The position numbers and the translations under genes were made by a program. From Colius striatus (lineage: Eukaryota > Chordata > Aves > Coliiformes > Coliidae): a stretch of 64,000 nucleotides of DNA. Under the pieces are notes generated by a model. It saw only the letters and a list, made by a program, of their open reading frames with translations. It ran no database searches and had not been told where the DNA came from. Below, in pieces: positions 43,900 to 58,437 of this stretch (position 1 is the first letter of the stretch; every line of letters starts with the position of its first letter). The stretch covers positions 1,824,001 to 1,888,000 of the forward strand of contig NC_084774.1 in assembly GCF_028858725.1 (NCBI RefSeq), written 5' to 3'.

Positions 43900-45700
43900 A
43901 GCGTGGGTCTGAGCATTAGCCGCTACTCCCACGACAAATGCTTCAGCCTGCAGCTCCAGAGCCCTCAGAATCCCAAAGAGCTGCCGGCTCGGGTGTTTGC
44001 CAAAAATCAACCTCTTAAAGGAATCCCACACTCGTTGTACAAAATTTCAAAGACCAGAAGATGGAGAAGCTGCACAGTGCATTATCCAGGTGACCTTTAT
44101 TAGAACATTTCAAGTATACAATGATCTTAGTGATGGCTGCGAGCAGCTAAGATGCAAACAGATGCCAGGAGGAAAGCGTGAGCTAGAACTAGGAGGCTAC
44201 TGTGGGAAATTAATGCTTTCTGCTGAAAGGAGAGGAAAAGAAAGGATCAGGCTAAAAGTCTGAGCAAGTTTGGGGATGGGGAGGAGAAAATTTGGAAGTT
44301 TTTATCTGAGATCACTTGCTTAAGTTGGCAACTCACAAGCAGCAGCAGCTGTCTGCTATTGCACCCTTCCCTCGGAGCATCCCAAGGGCCAGGTTTGGTT
44401 TTTGCACTGAGACCAGGCAGCATTGTCCCTGGCCAGGACCAGGCCAGTGTGTGGCTCTGGAGCCCTGCCTCAGCACTGGAGGGATTTACATCCCTGGCTC
44501 AGCACGTGAGAGCCAGGCTGTGGGACATCCCCCAGCCAGGAAGCAACGCAGACTGTCAGCAAGAGCACACTGTCAGCTCCTCACTGTAAGGCAGCTTTAG
44601 GTCAGGACTCCTTCTGGGTGCCTGAGCTGTTGTGTAAAAAAGCAAGGACCACGTGGTACCAAGACTACAAGGTCCTCTGACAGTAACAAGGACTGTGCGT
44701 GTTTCCCAAGAGCTGTTTCTGAAAGACACATCCTTAAAAATACGTCCAAGGAGAGTCTCCCCCACTGCTGCAGTAAAGAAGCAGGACTGGAGAGGGATGG
44801 AGCCAGGCAGGGATGAGCTCACAGAAAGCACCTCACACCCCAGAGGCTTACACTTGGCCTGATTGGCAAGTTAGTAATTCTGCATTTAATAGCTGCCTCA
44901 GTTGTGTCTTAGTCCCCTGCATTTCTTAACAAGGAGCAATGGATTCAAGAGCTCAAAAAACCCAAGGATTTGAATGCACAACATTTAAAAGGGTCTCTCC
45001 AGAAGGCTACTAAGCTCTGAGGTATGTGGTGGCAACTCAGTAGTCAGCCCAGCCAAACACAGCGAGGTTTCTAAGCCTCCTGCACACACCTTCCTTAACC
45101 AAAGCAATCACAGTTCTTTCTGGGAAAATTGCTTATAAACCTTTATTCAGCAAAGACCATTTAAAAAGTGTGGTCAAGAACTGATGGGCAAATGAAACAA
45201 CAAGTATGAGACACGGCAAGAACGCAGCCTGCTCAATCAGGTCAGCCCTGCCTCCTGCAAAGCCACACTAAGGACAGCCACTCAGCTCCTACCCAGGGGC
45301 TGCAGCACAGCACCTTCCTCCCACCTACCCTACAGCTGCCTCGGGAAGGTGTGTCTGAGGGGCCATGGTGGAAGACAAGTGAGGATTTAATGGGAGGTTT
45401 CAATCTGAAGGGCATACACACATTAACAGATTCAAACCTTCAGCACACAGGTCTGTGAGAGTTACTGGCTAGAGTCACAGAAAGTTCCCAGTTTGAACAG
45501 TCTTGAACCACTTCCAAATATTCCAATGGCTTTTTAATAGTTCCAACAATTGACAGGTCTATGGAAGGGAGAGGGACTCCTCCAGCAGCAGAGCTGGGGC
45601 TCCCCAAGGCTGATGCGGCCACTGCTTCGGAGGGAGCTGATTTCCCTCCCACCTCCCACCAGGCCACCACAAACCATCACTTATTAAAACTTTCTTGATT
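43900..45700 (-). other. RAB5IF 3' untranslated/downstream region
   Basis: No coding exon recognised. Minus-strand AATAAA at 45,142-45,147 and at 44,096-44,101, and ATTAAA near 45,532, are candidate ends for the RAB5IF transcript. Confidence 0.4.
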
Positions 45701-45740
45701 CACTGATGACCAATTTACCAGGCAAGAGCCACAGACTGTG

Positions 45741-48700
45741 TCAATCATAGTGGATGGCAGTGTAGAAGATTATCCAGACAACCTGTGGAGGGGAAAGGAA
45801 GGTTATGGTGGTGCCTCTGCAGAAGGCTCAGACACAGAAAAGCTGCCTCGTGCCTTGCTCTCAGCAGAGGACTGGGACTCGGTTCCAGCTCTGAGGTGGT
45901 CTCAGAGGGATGTTCACGTGCCACAAAGCTTCTCCCCACCAAAGTCGAGCCACAGCCCCTCTAGCGAGTTAGAAACACCAGCACATCCAATGGTGAGCAT
46001 AGTCAGAGACTCGTGGGGGGCTTCAATGGAAAGCAAAGACCCCCTCAAGCACCAGTTTGGGTGTAAGTAGCTCTAGATGAAAGCCCAGCAGGAGAGCTGG
46101 GACAGAGGACGGGAGGTGATGTGGTGGATGCAGTGCAGCTGCCTCTTCCTGCATCCTTCCCTACAGAGAAAGCCCAGCATGAGCACTGCTTTCATAGCCA
46201 GGAGCTGTTGGGTTTGCAGTTTCCCAACCAACTCCTCATTAAATGATGTGAACTCATGTCTCTCCTCACCTTACTCTTCTTCCCCATCTTGTCCCCCAGC
46301 CAGTGTACCAGCACAATTCACCAACCAACTCAAAGCAAGCAGGAGGCATTACCAGAAACAGTGCAAAAGACGTCATGAATCCTTCCTTTGTCAGCTCCCA
46401 CGTCCCACCATACTCCTCCTCATCTATCTGCTGGAAGCTGCTGAAGTAGAGGTACAGAACACCAGCATTGATCAGGCAGAACCTGGAAGAAGGAGACGAG
46501 GAACCGTTGTTTCGGTGACACAGGGTGTGGGTGTCCCACCCCCCACAGCAACGCAGCAGCCAAACCTCTCATCTGCAGCCCAGGAAGCAGAGCGCAGCCC
46601 TGGCCCTGCAAGGCTTCCCAGGCACCTGGAGGGCATCTGACCTGCAACCCCTGCTGCCCTGCAGATCACCAGCAGTCCTGCTCCCACACAGGACCCACCC
46701 CCTGGCTCTCAGAGGGAGGCCTGTTGAGCTCTGTGCTGTGATAGACTCAAACCCAGGGAGGAGGAGGTGAGAGGAGCCTCAGCAGTGCCCTCAGGGGTTC
46801 CCCTGCAGACAACCCTCAGCACTCCCAAGTCTGTGCCAACAGACTCCTGTGAGCTTTGTTTGTCCTTAGACACACGTGCCTGCAGGGCTGGGGCAGCCTG
46901 AGGCAGGACAGGCTGTGCAGGAAGGGGAAGGTGGCTGCCACACACCGGGTTCAGTGGCTGGGAGCAGGCACACAGCCACATGCCACAGGGAAGCCACACA
47001 CACGCTCCCAGAAGCTTTTAGCTTTTCCACTGTACATAAAGTCACTTTTACTCCTTGTTAGCACTTAGCACAGGAATTGATTGAGGTCCTGAAGGTTACT
47101 GGATGAGTGAGGAAGAACAATGCTCAGCTGCTGCACGCCTGTTCCTGGCAGCACCGCAGCAGTAACTGTCTGTAGGTGGCTGTTGCTCCCGTGGGAGTGT
47201 TGCTGCTTTATGGCCCCAGCTCCCTACATTTCAAACAGTTTGGGGTTTGTTTTTTTCTTGGTGCTGCTCCCTCCACTTTCTTGCCACAGTCAGGACACTC
47301 CTGACACATCAACTTTGCTAAGAAAAGCTGTGAGGTCGTGAGCTTGACCAGGAGACCTTGACTAGGCCAGCGGAGACTCCCCAGGGTGCCTCCCCACACA
47401 GCGTTCAGGGATGTCTCTCCCATCTCTGGGGTCCCTCCAGAGACTTTCAGGCACATGCCAGGGCCAAAAAAATGTTGCTGTCACAGCTTAGAGTGCTCAC
47501 CACAGCAGGAAGCTGCCTCGAGTCGGCTCTGCCTGCTTGTTACCTGCTGCCTTTGGTGTTTCGAAGAAACCTTTTCCTTTTCAAAGAGAAGCTGCCCCTG
47601 TCATCTACTAACAGAACCTCCTCTCCGAGAAAGCCCACCACACCTTCCCCTCCATGGGCCTTACTTCTCAGGTGGCCACAGCAGGCAGCACACACAGCCC
47701 CTGCTCACACTGGCAGGCACAGGCCACAGTCAGTGCAGCCTCTCACTCCCTCCTTCCACCCCTGCCCCCTTTCATCAAAATCAAATCAACCATAACTCTA
47801 AAAAGCAAGATTCAGGCTGAGGAGACCAAGAGGCTGCTGAAGACAGGTTATGCATTTCATGCCAAACAGCAGCCTGGGAGGCCGGGCTGGCTCCAAGAGG
47901 CACAGCAGGCTGCCAGTCCCTGCCACAGCACAGCTTCAACCCAGGCACCGAGGCAAGTCCCACCAGGGCAAAGGACACGAGATAGAGCAGGAAAGGAACC
48001 TTACACTGCTATCCCCACGAAGCCCTTCAGTGGAACCACTCCCCAGATGATCCCCAGGATAACAGCGATGATCTGCCGGAACCAGTAGATCACATCTAGG
48101 AACTCGTCCTGGGGAGAGAAAGCCCAGCAGAGATAAAGCACAGCAGACACAAAGCACAGCAGAGATTGCAACAGTTGCTATGTTTCCTTTTTGTTTAAAA
48201 AGAAACACAGAATGGTTTCAGCTGGCAGAGCCCTTTCAGCTCATCCAGCCCATCCCACTGCCCTCAGTGCAACACCCACCAGCTCTGAAACCCCTCCAGG
48301 GACAGTGACTCCAGCACCTCCCTGGGTAAAACACTGCCATGGCCTGTCATTGGTCCCCTTGCTAGCTCCCAAACTCCTGCTCCATTTGTCAGGAGGGGGT
48401 GAGCTCCCCTGCCCCCCAGCCCCACCACTTCTGGGAGCAACAGCAACTGGTAGGAAAAAAGCGACACAGATTGCCGCCCCGAGGAAGAGCAGGGGCAGAG
48501 TCTGCTTCTGCTCCACCTGGCAAGGCACAGGCAGCAAAGCAGGGAGCAGCCAGGGTAGGGCAGGCCCTGGAATGCCAGAGGAGCTCAGAGCTGCCCTGGG
48601 ACAGCAGCAGGAGCAGGCACCTGGAGCATCCTGCACACAGGCTCATGCACAGGAGAGGCTTCACTGTGCCCAGGCACTGGGACACCCGGGGCTGACGTGT

Positions 48701-50233
48701 TGTTTCTCACACATGGAAGGTTTGGTGACAAACACCAGCTGAACATGTGAGCTGAGCACACACATGGGATCTTGTAGAGAGCAAATCCCATTTCCACAGG
48801 AGATGGTGGGGCAGGAACAGTTAAGGAGGCTGCCCACACCAGACAACCAGCCAGACCTTGCTCTTGGCCAGCCAGGACATGACCCTGCTCACTGACACCC
48901 CAAGAGAGAAACTGCTCTGGCTGCTGCCCTTTCCCTCCAGGCCTGACAGCTCAGCTGCAGTTCAAGCATGGTTTTCCTCCAGCTTACTGAAGTAGATTAT
49001 ACCTCTAGTTTTCTTTAAATTATATGACTTCTTATTTAATCCTAGAAGAGTTTAACCCAAAAGCCAAGTTTAACTGAGCTGAGTATAAACGCAGCTTGTG
49101 TTTTCCTTGGCTCTAGGCCTGAGCAGCAGGGAAGAGCTGGGTCTGCTGTAGGCTGTGGTACAGCAGATGTGCCACATGTGCATTAGAAAGAACTGGAAGG
49201 GCAAGTTTGTTGGGTAAGAAAGAATACAGCACCAACATGGAACAGAATCGTTTTGGTTGTTAAAGCCCTTGAAGCTGCTGCAGCCCCAGCCCTGCCCTCA
49301 CCCTGCCCAGCCCAGCACTGACCCACAGCCCTCAGCACCTCAGCCCCACGGCTCTGGGATCCCTCCAGGGCTGGGCACTGCCCCAGCTCCCTGGGCAGCC
49401 TGGCACAGGGCTGACACCCCTCTCAGGGAACAGTTGTGCCTCAGCCCCAGCCTCAACCTCCCCTGGGGCAATGTGAGGCTGTTTCCTCTTGTCCTGTCAC
49501 TGTCACTGGGGAGCAGAGCCCGACCCCCAGGTCCCTGCTGCCTCCTGTCAAGGAATGTTGCTGTCTCCCCTCAGCCCCCTTCCCCCACACTCCTCCTCAG
49601 CTTCGTCGCGCACCGTCTGTCTGGGTGGGGATCCACAGTGGGATTTCCCGGGACGTCTCAGAACGACCGTCCCTCCCCTCATGGACGGGCTCCGTCCCGG
49701 CCCCGTGGGCTCCGTCCCGGCCCCGTGTCCCCGCGGGCTCCGTCCCGCCCCGTGTCCCCGGGAGCGCCGTGTCCCCCCGCGGGCTCCGTCCCGCCCCGTG
49801 TCCCCCGCGGGCTCCGTCCCGCCCCGTGTACCCCGCGGGCTCCGTCCCGCCCCGCGTCCCCCGCGGGCTCTGTCCCGCCCCGTGTCCCCGCGGGCTCTGT
49901 CCCGCGCCGTGTCCCCGCGGGCTCCATCCCGGCCCCGTGTCCCCGCGGGCGAGCTGTCCCGGCCCCATGTCCCCCCCCCGGAGCGCTGTCCCGCCCCGTG
50001 TCCCCCGGGAGCGCCGTCCTGGCCCCGTGTCCCCCCCGGGAGCGCCGTCCCGGCCCCGTGTCCCCCCCGGGAGCGCCGTCCCGCCCCGTGTCCCCGCGGG
50101 CTCCGTGCCCCGGCCGCACCTTGTCGCTCCAGGCCGCGTGGCTGCGCAGCGCCTTTCCCCAGGCCGAGCGGCCGTTGGGCAGCGCGTGCTGCGGCGCGTG
50201 CGGCAGCTCCTCCCTGCGCCGCGCGCCGCTCAT
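45741..50233 (-). CDS. RAB5IF: RAB5-interacting factor (C20orf24/RCAF1)
   Basis: Complete, 129 aa. Exons: 50233-50120, 48108-48005, 46482-46353, 45782-45741 (390 bp, phases agree). Sequence: [25 protein letters not shown], then [72 protein letters not shown], and the end [13 protein letters not shown]. The two hydrophobic segments are the membrane spans of this small ER protein. The human protein was described as a Rab5 interactor and, with TMCO1-type partners, as part of the ER multipass translocon. The first exon is the only diverged part, as in other species. A GC-rich array fills the start of intron 1. Confidence 0.97.
48205..48420 (-). mobile_element. CR1 LINE fragment in RAB5IF intron 1
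   Basis: Begins ACAGAATGGTTTCAGCTGGC and AGCCCTTTCAGCTCATCCAG, a reversed CR1-family tail, followed by CAGGGACAGTGACTCCAGCA. Confidence 0.75.
49240..49500 (-). mobile_element. CR1 LINE 3' end in RAB5IF intron 1
   Basis: Contains GTTAAAGCCCTTGAAGCTGC, CTGGGCAGCCTGGCACAGGG and CCCTGGGGCAATGTGAGGCT. Nearly the same as the copy at 63,170-63,405. Confidence 0.92.
49690..50105. repeat. GC-rich minisatellite next to RAB5IF exon 1
   Basis: About 15 units of roughly 25-30 bp, core GGGCTCCGTCCCGCCCCGTG followed by TCCCC(G)CG. It ends about 10 bp from the exon 1 donor at 50,119. Confidence 0.95.
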
Positions 50234-50419
50234 GGTCCCGCCGCCGGCCCGGAAGCGCCCGCCGCGCGCCGTCACCCGCCCGCGCCCCCCCCCCGCTCCG
50301 CCAATCGCGGCCGCTCCTCGCGTCCCACGTGACGCGGCGGAGACCCGCCCCCCGCTACGGCGCGGGAGAGGGGCCAGGCCGCGGCGCGCGCGCGCGCGGC
50401 GGGCTCGGGCAGGGGGCGT

Positions 50420-50990
50420 GCGGGGCCCCGCAGAGCTGCTCCAGCCCCTGCCAAAGCAGGTTCCCCTCGCTCAGGGGGCACGGGGACGTGTCCAGGCGCG
50501 TTTGGAAACCTGCACGCCCTCCCTGCGCAGCCTGGGCCGGGGCTCCCTCACCCCAGCGCCCAGCAGTTTGTCCCGGGCCGGGGGCGCTGCCTGTGTCCCA
50601 GCCCGCGCCCGGCGCCCCTCGTCCTGCACTGGTGCTACAAAAAAAGCGTCACCCCATCCTGCTGGCACCCGCCTTTAAGGATTTATCAGCCTTGCTGAGC
50701 TCCCCCCTCAGTCCCCTCCAGGCTGAACAGCCCCAGGTCCCGCAGCCTTTGCTCGTAAGGCAGATGCTCCAGTCCCCTGATCATCTTGCTGGCCCTGCAC
50801 TGGCCTCTCTCCAGCAGTTCCCTGTCCCTCTGCAGCTGGGGAGCCCAGAACTGGACACAGGACTCCAGATGAGGCCTCAGCAGGGCAGAGCAGAGGGGGA
50901 GCAGAACCTCCCTTGCCCTGCTGCCCACACTCTTCGTGCTGCCCCCAGGCTGCCATTGGCTTCTGGCCCATGAGACCACCCTGCTGCTCA
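50420..50990 (-). mobile_element. CR1 LINE 3' part upstream of RAB5IF
   Basis: Contains CAGCCCCTGCCAAAGCAGGT, then TCCCCTCCAGGCTGAACAGC, CAGAACTGGACACAGGACTC and CTGCTGCCCACACTC, in reverse orientation. Confidence 0.88.
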
Positions 50991-51736
50991 TGTTTATTTG
51001 CTACCCACCAGCGCTCCCAGCTCTCTCTCTGCAGAGCTGCTCCCCATCAGGTCATCCCCAGGCTATCCTGTTGTTCCTCCCCAGGTGTAGGACTCCGCCC
51101 TTGCCCTTGGTGAACCTCAGGAGGTTCCTCTGTGCACAACTTACCTCAACCCACAAGCTGGTGGGAAGGAACCATGAGCAAGAGCTGCTGCCCTGCAGAG
51201 GACTGTCAGGCACAGTGCCCATCCTGCTGCAGGCGAAGGGCAGGAGCTCCCCATCCCCACACCCCAGGGCTCCAGGTCCCAGCTGGGGCAGGGCAGGGCT
51301 CTGGCTGCTCTCCACTCCAGGCTAGGTTTTAAAGGAGCATGGAGGGTGTGTTTAACCGAGTCCTTCTGGCGCTGGCAGCCCCAGGCAGAACAGAGCCTGG
51401 CACTGTCTGTTTGCTTTGCCTTGTTGCCCCCCATGCCTGTGCCCGTGTGGTCCCCAGGTCCCTTGGCAGAGGCTTTCAGCCTTCAGGTGCCCTCAAGGCC
51501 GCTCCACACAACCCAGCCATGCCGGTGGTCCCCGGGCAGCCTCCTGCTCCCTGCCAGGGACCTGCCCCGGCCGTGCCGCTGCAGCCAGAGCTGCAAACCC
51601 CCACCCGTTGGCCCCTGGCCGTGTCCTCCGTGGGTGCCCACGCTCTGCAGAACGCAGCATCCTCCCGGCCCACGGGGCCACCGGACACGCGGCTTCCACA
51701 GCGGACACGCGTGGGCCGCTCCCGCTGCCCTTTCGT

Positions 51737-51746
51737 CTATATAAGG
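51737..51746 (+). promoter_or_regulatory. MYL9: MYL9 promoter: overlapping TATA and near-CArG element
   Basis: CTATATAAGG about 160 bp upstream of the exon 1 donor. It contains a TATA-like core and differs by one base from the SRF-binding CArG consensus CC(A/T)6GG. A GC-rich leader exon follows. Confidence 0.55.
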
Positions 51747-51769
51747 CCGGGAGCCCCGACCCCGCCGCA

Positions 51770-51907
51770 TTCTTCTGCCTTGTATGGGCCGGGCCGGGCG
51801 GGCGGCACCGCCCCGGGGCCCCGCTGCCCGCCCGCCCCGACGGCCGCCCCTCACAGCCCCGCGGAGCGCCGGCAGAGCAGCGCCCGCAGCGCCCCGCTCC
51901 GCTCCAG
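51770..51907 (+). other. MYL9: MYL9 noncoding exon 1
   Basis: GC-rich leader ending GCTCCAG|GTGAGGC, a strong donor. The left end is approximate, set about 25 bp after the TATA-like element. Known MYL9 genes have a noncoding first exon and start translation in exon 2. Confidence 0.6.
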
Positions 51908-51970
51908 GTGAGGCGGCTCCCCGCGGCCCCGGACCCCGGGACGGGACGGGACGGGACGGCAGCGAGCGCG

Positions 51971-52310
51971 GCAGCCCCGATGGAGCGGGCGGGATGCAGC
52001 CAGGGCAGCTGCGGTGCGGTGGGATGGATGGAGCCGGGGGCAGCCCCGATGGAGCGGGCGGGATGCAGCCAGGGCAGCTGCGGTGCGGTGGGATGGATGG
52101 AGCCGGGGGCAGCCCCGATGGAGCGGGCGGGATGCAGCCAGGGCAGCTGCGGTGCGGTGGGATGGATGGAGCCGGGGGCAGCCCCGATGGAGCGGGCGGG
52201 ATGCAGCCAGGGCAGCTGCGGTGCGGTGGGATGGATGGAGCCGGGGGCAGCCCCGATGGACCGGGCAGGCGGGTGGGAGCTGAAACGGCCCCGATGGACC
52301 GGGCAAGAGG
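51971..52310. repeat. 69-bp minisatellite at the start of MYL9 intron 1
   Basis: Nearly perfect 69-bp units starting at 51,971, 52,040, 52,109 and 52,178, with a decayed fifth from 52,247. Core GCAGCCCCGATGGAGCGGGC. The period is divisible by three, hence long frames. It begins about 64 bp after the exon 1 donor. Confidence 0.97.
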
Positions 52311-52319
52311 GAGCTGGGG

Positions 52320-55300
52320 CAGCCGCGGTGGGGTGGGATGGATGGAGCCTGGGCAGCCCCTATGTGGGGGGAGGGAGCTGGGACGGCTCGGAGGGAAGCA
52401 GAAGGATGGGAGGGGACGGCTGCCCCTGGGAGAGCGGGAGGGAGCAGTCCCTGCTGCCCTACGGCTGCTGCAGTGCTGGAGATGTTGCTGGGTCAGCCCT
52501 GAGAACGGGGCAATGCCACGGCCAGAGGGACCTAGTGCCTCCCTCCAGGAACCGCTGTGGTCCCCGCAGGGATGTCCCAGCCAGAGGGGTGGGGATGAGT
52601 CCCGAGCAAAGCTCTCTGTAGCTGCCGGCGATGACTTGGTGCTGGGACATCCCAGCTTTCCCAGGACAGCCGTGCTGCAAAGGCAGATCCTGCCACCCAG
52701 GGCTTCACCCACCTCCCGTCCTGAGAGCTGTTCCTCTCTGGAACATCTGCTTTTACCTCAAGTTTTTCTGCTGACAGCCAGACCCAAGATCTAGATGCTC
52801 CAGACAACTCCTCAGTGACCCATGAGCAGCTGAGGCATTACACTGCTGTATGGCAGAAAAGCTTTATGTAGCTCATTTCCCTCAGATTTAAACACAGAGG
52901 AACACTCTGTTTTGTTTAGCCTTGTGTGTGAAGGTTTGAGGTGCCTTTGGCTTCCCTCCCTGCGTGCTCTTTTGGTACGAAGGGTTACAGCTGATAAAAG
53001 CCAGGGAGGCTCCAGAACACGGATGTGCAGGAGCAGGCGGCGGCTGGAGCGGCATTTTTTGGAGCGGGAGCATCCCCAAGTGTCAACAACCACGGCTGCT
53101 GACCAAAGATGGTCGTGTTTCCTCAGTCACTTGCATGTTTTCCCTCTCCCCCTGGCAGGCTCTGCGGCTGTAGGAGGAGTCTGCGGTCACCTCCCCCTCT
53201 GACGCGCTGCTGCCACATTCCCCCAACGAGGTGAGACCCTTAAATCTCCTGGGAAAACATCAAGCCCAGTCCAGGGCATGTTATACTGGTGGCCTGAGGC
53301 CAGGAAGACCTTCTGCCCGCTGGCCCAGTTTCCCTGGGCACGGGGGGGTTGCTGGGTCTGCTGCGGGTGCTTCTGGCTGCGCGTCGTCTTCCCGCGGCGG
53401 TCCCAGAGGCTGCACTTCGGGGCCGCAGGTACCCCATGGGCACAGGGAGCTCCGTGTCCCCTAAAGCTGCTGGAGGACGGCGACTCAAACCGTCTGCTGC
53501 AGTTCCAGCCGAGCCCCAGCACAACTCCTGCGCTGAGCCCTCGCAGCTGCTGCACCCCAGGATCTGGCTCCTCGCGGCTGCCCCGCTCCCTCCCCTCTGC
53601 ACACACAACCTGCCCGGCGCCTTCTGCTTTCCCCTCACCTCCAAACTCCCTTTCTCTCACCCCTCTCACTAGAGGCTGAAGAGGGAGCAGCAGAGCATCC
53701 CCTCCTGCAGTGCCCCGCGGGACGGGAGCTCCTCCTGCGGCTCCTCCTGCCACTCCCGGTGCCTCTGGCACTGCCCCAGCAGCCTCGGGCAGTGGGACGG
53801 GGCTGGGTAATGCCACAGCCCGGGGCATCCTGAGCAGGGCTGTGCTGGAGGAAGGGGATGGTTTAACAGCAGCTTAGGCAGGGAAGGTGAGCTGCTCCCT
53901 GCTCACTGCTCCGTGTGAGACATCCTGGCCCGTGTGTGGCTCATCCCCCTCCCCAGCACGGTCAGGAAGGGGCACCAAGAGGGAGCTGCTCGTTGGGCTT
54001 TTACAGAGCAGGAAACACAAGGCAGTTTCTTTTCCTGATAACTGCAGATCTTTGCTCTTTAAAACTAGTTTCTTTACCAGCTTATGAACTTTTTAGACCA
54101 ACTGTCCCAGTTGGTTCAGACCTCGCTGCAAATCGCTTCTGTCTCATGCAAAAGGCACTTTGTCCCCACACCAACTCCAAAAAGTCTCTTCCCAAGTCCC
54201 ACTGGGCCCAAAGAGCAGAAAGGGAGTGATGAGGAGAGAACTAGGCCCAGCTGCACCTTGGCCTCAGCATCTTTCCAGGGCATATTTTAGATCAAACAGC
54301 AAAACCAAGTGCTGTCAAAATCAGTTGATCCCTGTAACAACCATCTCTTGGGAGTGGGTGCTGCTGCTGCCCCTGCCCCTGCTGCTGCCCCTGCCCCTGC
54401 TGCTGCCCCTGCCCCTGCTGCTGCTGCCCCTGCCCCTGCTGCTGCCCCTGCCCCTGCTGCTGCCCCTGCAGTATTTTGAAAGCTGAGCCCAGTACTGTGG
54501 GGCAGCTGCAGAGCTTTGATTGCCAGCTCTGTCCTGGCACAGCAAAGGGCTGTTGAGTGCTGCTCTCCATCCTGCTGCTCTCCTCAGCTGGCAAATGCCC
54601 CTTTCCTGGTTGGCACTGGGAAAGGAACAAGCGTTTGGGGGATGGCAGGTGATTTGATGGGTGCTGTTTGGTGCTGGGTGCCAGCCAGGGCACTCCGGCA
54701 GCTGGGGCTCATGAGCAGAGGGACTGTCCCCAGGGGCACATAGAGCATGTCCCTGCAGGTGAAGGGCCCAGCGTGGGCTCAGTGGGTGCTGCCAGGCTCT
54801 CTGGGAGCGGCTGCTGGGATGGGGGGAGAGTCCTCGGCCTGCTCTGGGCTTGGCTGGGCACCGTGTGCCGGGCAGCCCTGACTGCACTGACACTGGAGCT
54901 GGGATCTGGCGCTTAGCCCTGGGCCATCCATCCCGTGCAGCCCATCCAGAGGAGCCTGGGACTGGGCTGGGGGCTGCTCCAGCCTCTCTGCTGGAGGGGA
55001 GGGAAAGAGCTGAAAGTGGGCAGAGCTGTCAGCTGTGTGGGGCAGGAGAAGGCTGTTTGCTCTGTCTGAGGCAGCGCTGGGGGCTGATGGGGAGGGACCC
55101 TGCAGTCCCAGGGGTGCATCAGCATTACAGGCACAGCTGAAGGCAGCTCCCGGGGCAGTGTGTGCCCAGAGCAGCTGGGCAGGGCTGCTGGCACAGCTAC
55201 TGGCACTCAGCCCACTGGGGGGCTTCTTTGTGCTGTGTCACACAACGTGATGTGGTTCCGTGTGCCCTGTGAGGGAAGGCAGGAGCCCAGGCAGCCCTGC

Positions 55301-56325
55301 TGTGGGCACACAGCAGAGCAGGGCAGGGGAGCAATGCTCTGCTCTTCCCCCATGGAATTAATTCCCAAGGTTCCCGCAGCAGCTGCTCCCCAGGCCCAGC
55401 CTGACCCAGGCGGGGAGGGCGAGCCCCAGGCTGCGTGGGAGGGAGAAGGGGCCGTGGCACAGCCAGGAGGGCTCTGGGCAGCGTCTGCTTGGGCCGACCT
55501 CAGCCCAGGCTCCTCACAGGGCCGTGCTGAGCTGGCAGCCCGCACCATCCCGCTGCCGGGCCGGCACCTCGCTGAGGTACGCTTGGCAGGATTTGGCCGG
55601 GGAGGGTCTGAGCACCCTCCTGTCAGGCGAGATGGGGAGTGAATAGCGGGGCTGAGCACCCCGTTTGGGTCCCCAGCACCCTGGCACAGGGTGTCAGACA
55701 CTGTCTGCATCCCTCAGCCTGGCAGGTGCAGGACGGCACCAGCCCCCTCCTCAGAGGCTGGGACAGGGTCTGGGGTGGGCAGGGGCTCTGCTGGGCACGG
55801 ACTGGGGCAGGACGCCCTCGGGAAGACCTGGCTTTGGGTTCTCCTGGTCCCGTTGCCGTGCCCGGGGCTCTGCCCGTCGCCCTCTTTGCCCCTCTCCTCA
55901 TTACCTGCGAGGACAGCGCTGGCGTGGCTCAGCCGCCCGCCCCCTCCCCGCAGGGACCCCCCGGCCCCCCACGCCTCCCCCCAGCCCCGTGGGCTCCCCG
56001 AGGGCTCCTGTGGGCTCCTGTGGGCTCCTGTGGGCTGCCCGGCAGAGCGTGGGCGGGAGGCGGGGGGTGGGCAGCGGCCTTTGGCCCGGCCGGGGCCGGG
56101 TATGGATGGAGGGGGAAGGGAGGCGGCGGTATGTAAGGAATGTGCCCGGAGCAGATAACCCCTTCCCGCTGGGTGCTGGGTGCCGAGCAGAGCCCACCCC
56201 CGGGCTGTGGCTGGGGGCTGCAGCGGGATGGGGGATGCTTGGAGCCCCGGGTGGGCTGGGGAGGGGGTGGGGAGGGGGCATGGCAAAGCTCTGCCCAAAA
56301 TGCCGAGGCAACCGCCGCCTGGGGC
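52320..56325 (+). other. MYL9 intron 1, remaining part
   Basis: No coding exon recognised. Holds the CTG-rich array at 54,358-54,470 and GC-rich sequence. Confidence 0.5.
54358..54470. repeat. (CTGCTGCCCCTGCCC)-type array in MYL9 intron 1
   Basis: About six units of CTGCTGCCCCTGCCC plus CTG; unit length 18 bp with one extra CTG. Confidence 0.95.
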
Positions 56326-56329
56326 CCGG

Positions 56330-56515
56330 GGCTGATGAGTGGGGGATATCTGATGAGTGGGGCATATCTGATGAGTGGGGGGTGTCTGATGAGTGGGGGA
56401 TATCTGATGAGTGGGGGGTATCTGATGAGTGGGGGATATCTGATGAGTGGGGGGTATCTGATGAGTGGGGGATATCTGATGAGTGGGGGATATCTGATGA
56501 GTGGGGGGTGTCGGG
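56330..56515. repeat. 18-bp minisatellite in MYL9 intron 1
   Basis: Ten units of TGATGAGTGGGGGATATC with GATATC/GGTATC/GGTGTC variants, about 275 bp upstream of the start exon. Confidence 0.97.
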
Positions 56516-56751
56516 TGCAGGGCTTCACACCTCCCTGTGCCTGGGGGGGGTGCGGGTGTGGGGACAGCCCTGGGGAGGGGTCCCAGAGAGCACTGGCCAA
56601 GGCACTCGTCAGAGCCCGAGTGGCCCCTGTCCCCATGTCCCTGCAGCTGCCGCAGCTCACCAGCCGCCAAACTGGGTGACCACTGGGGAAACTGAGGCAC
56701 GGGGCTGGAGGTGCTGGGGCTTGTGCTCCTGCCTCTGCTCTGGCTTCCTGA

Positions 56752-58437
<1,686 letters not shown>

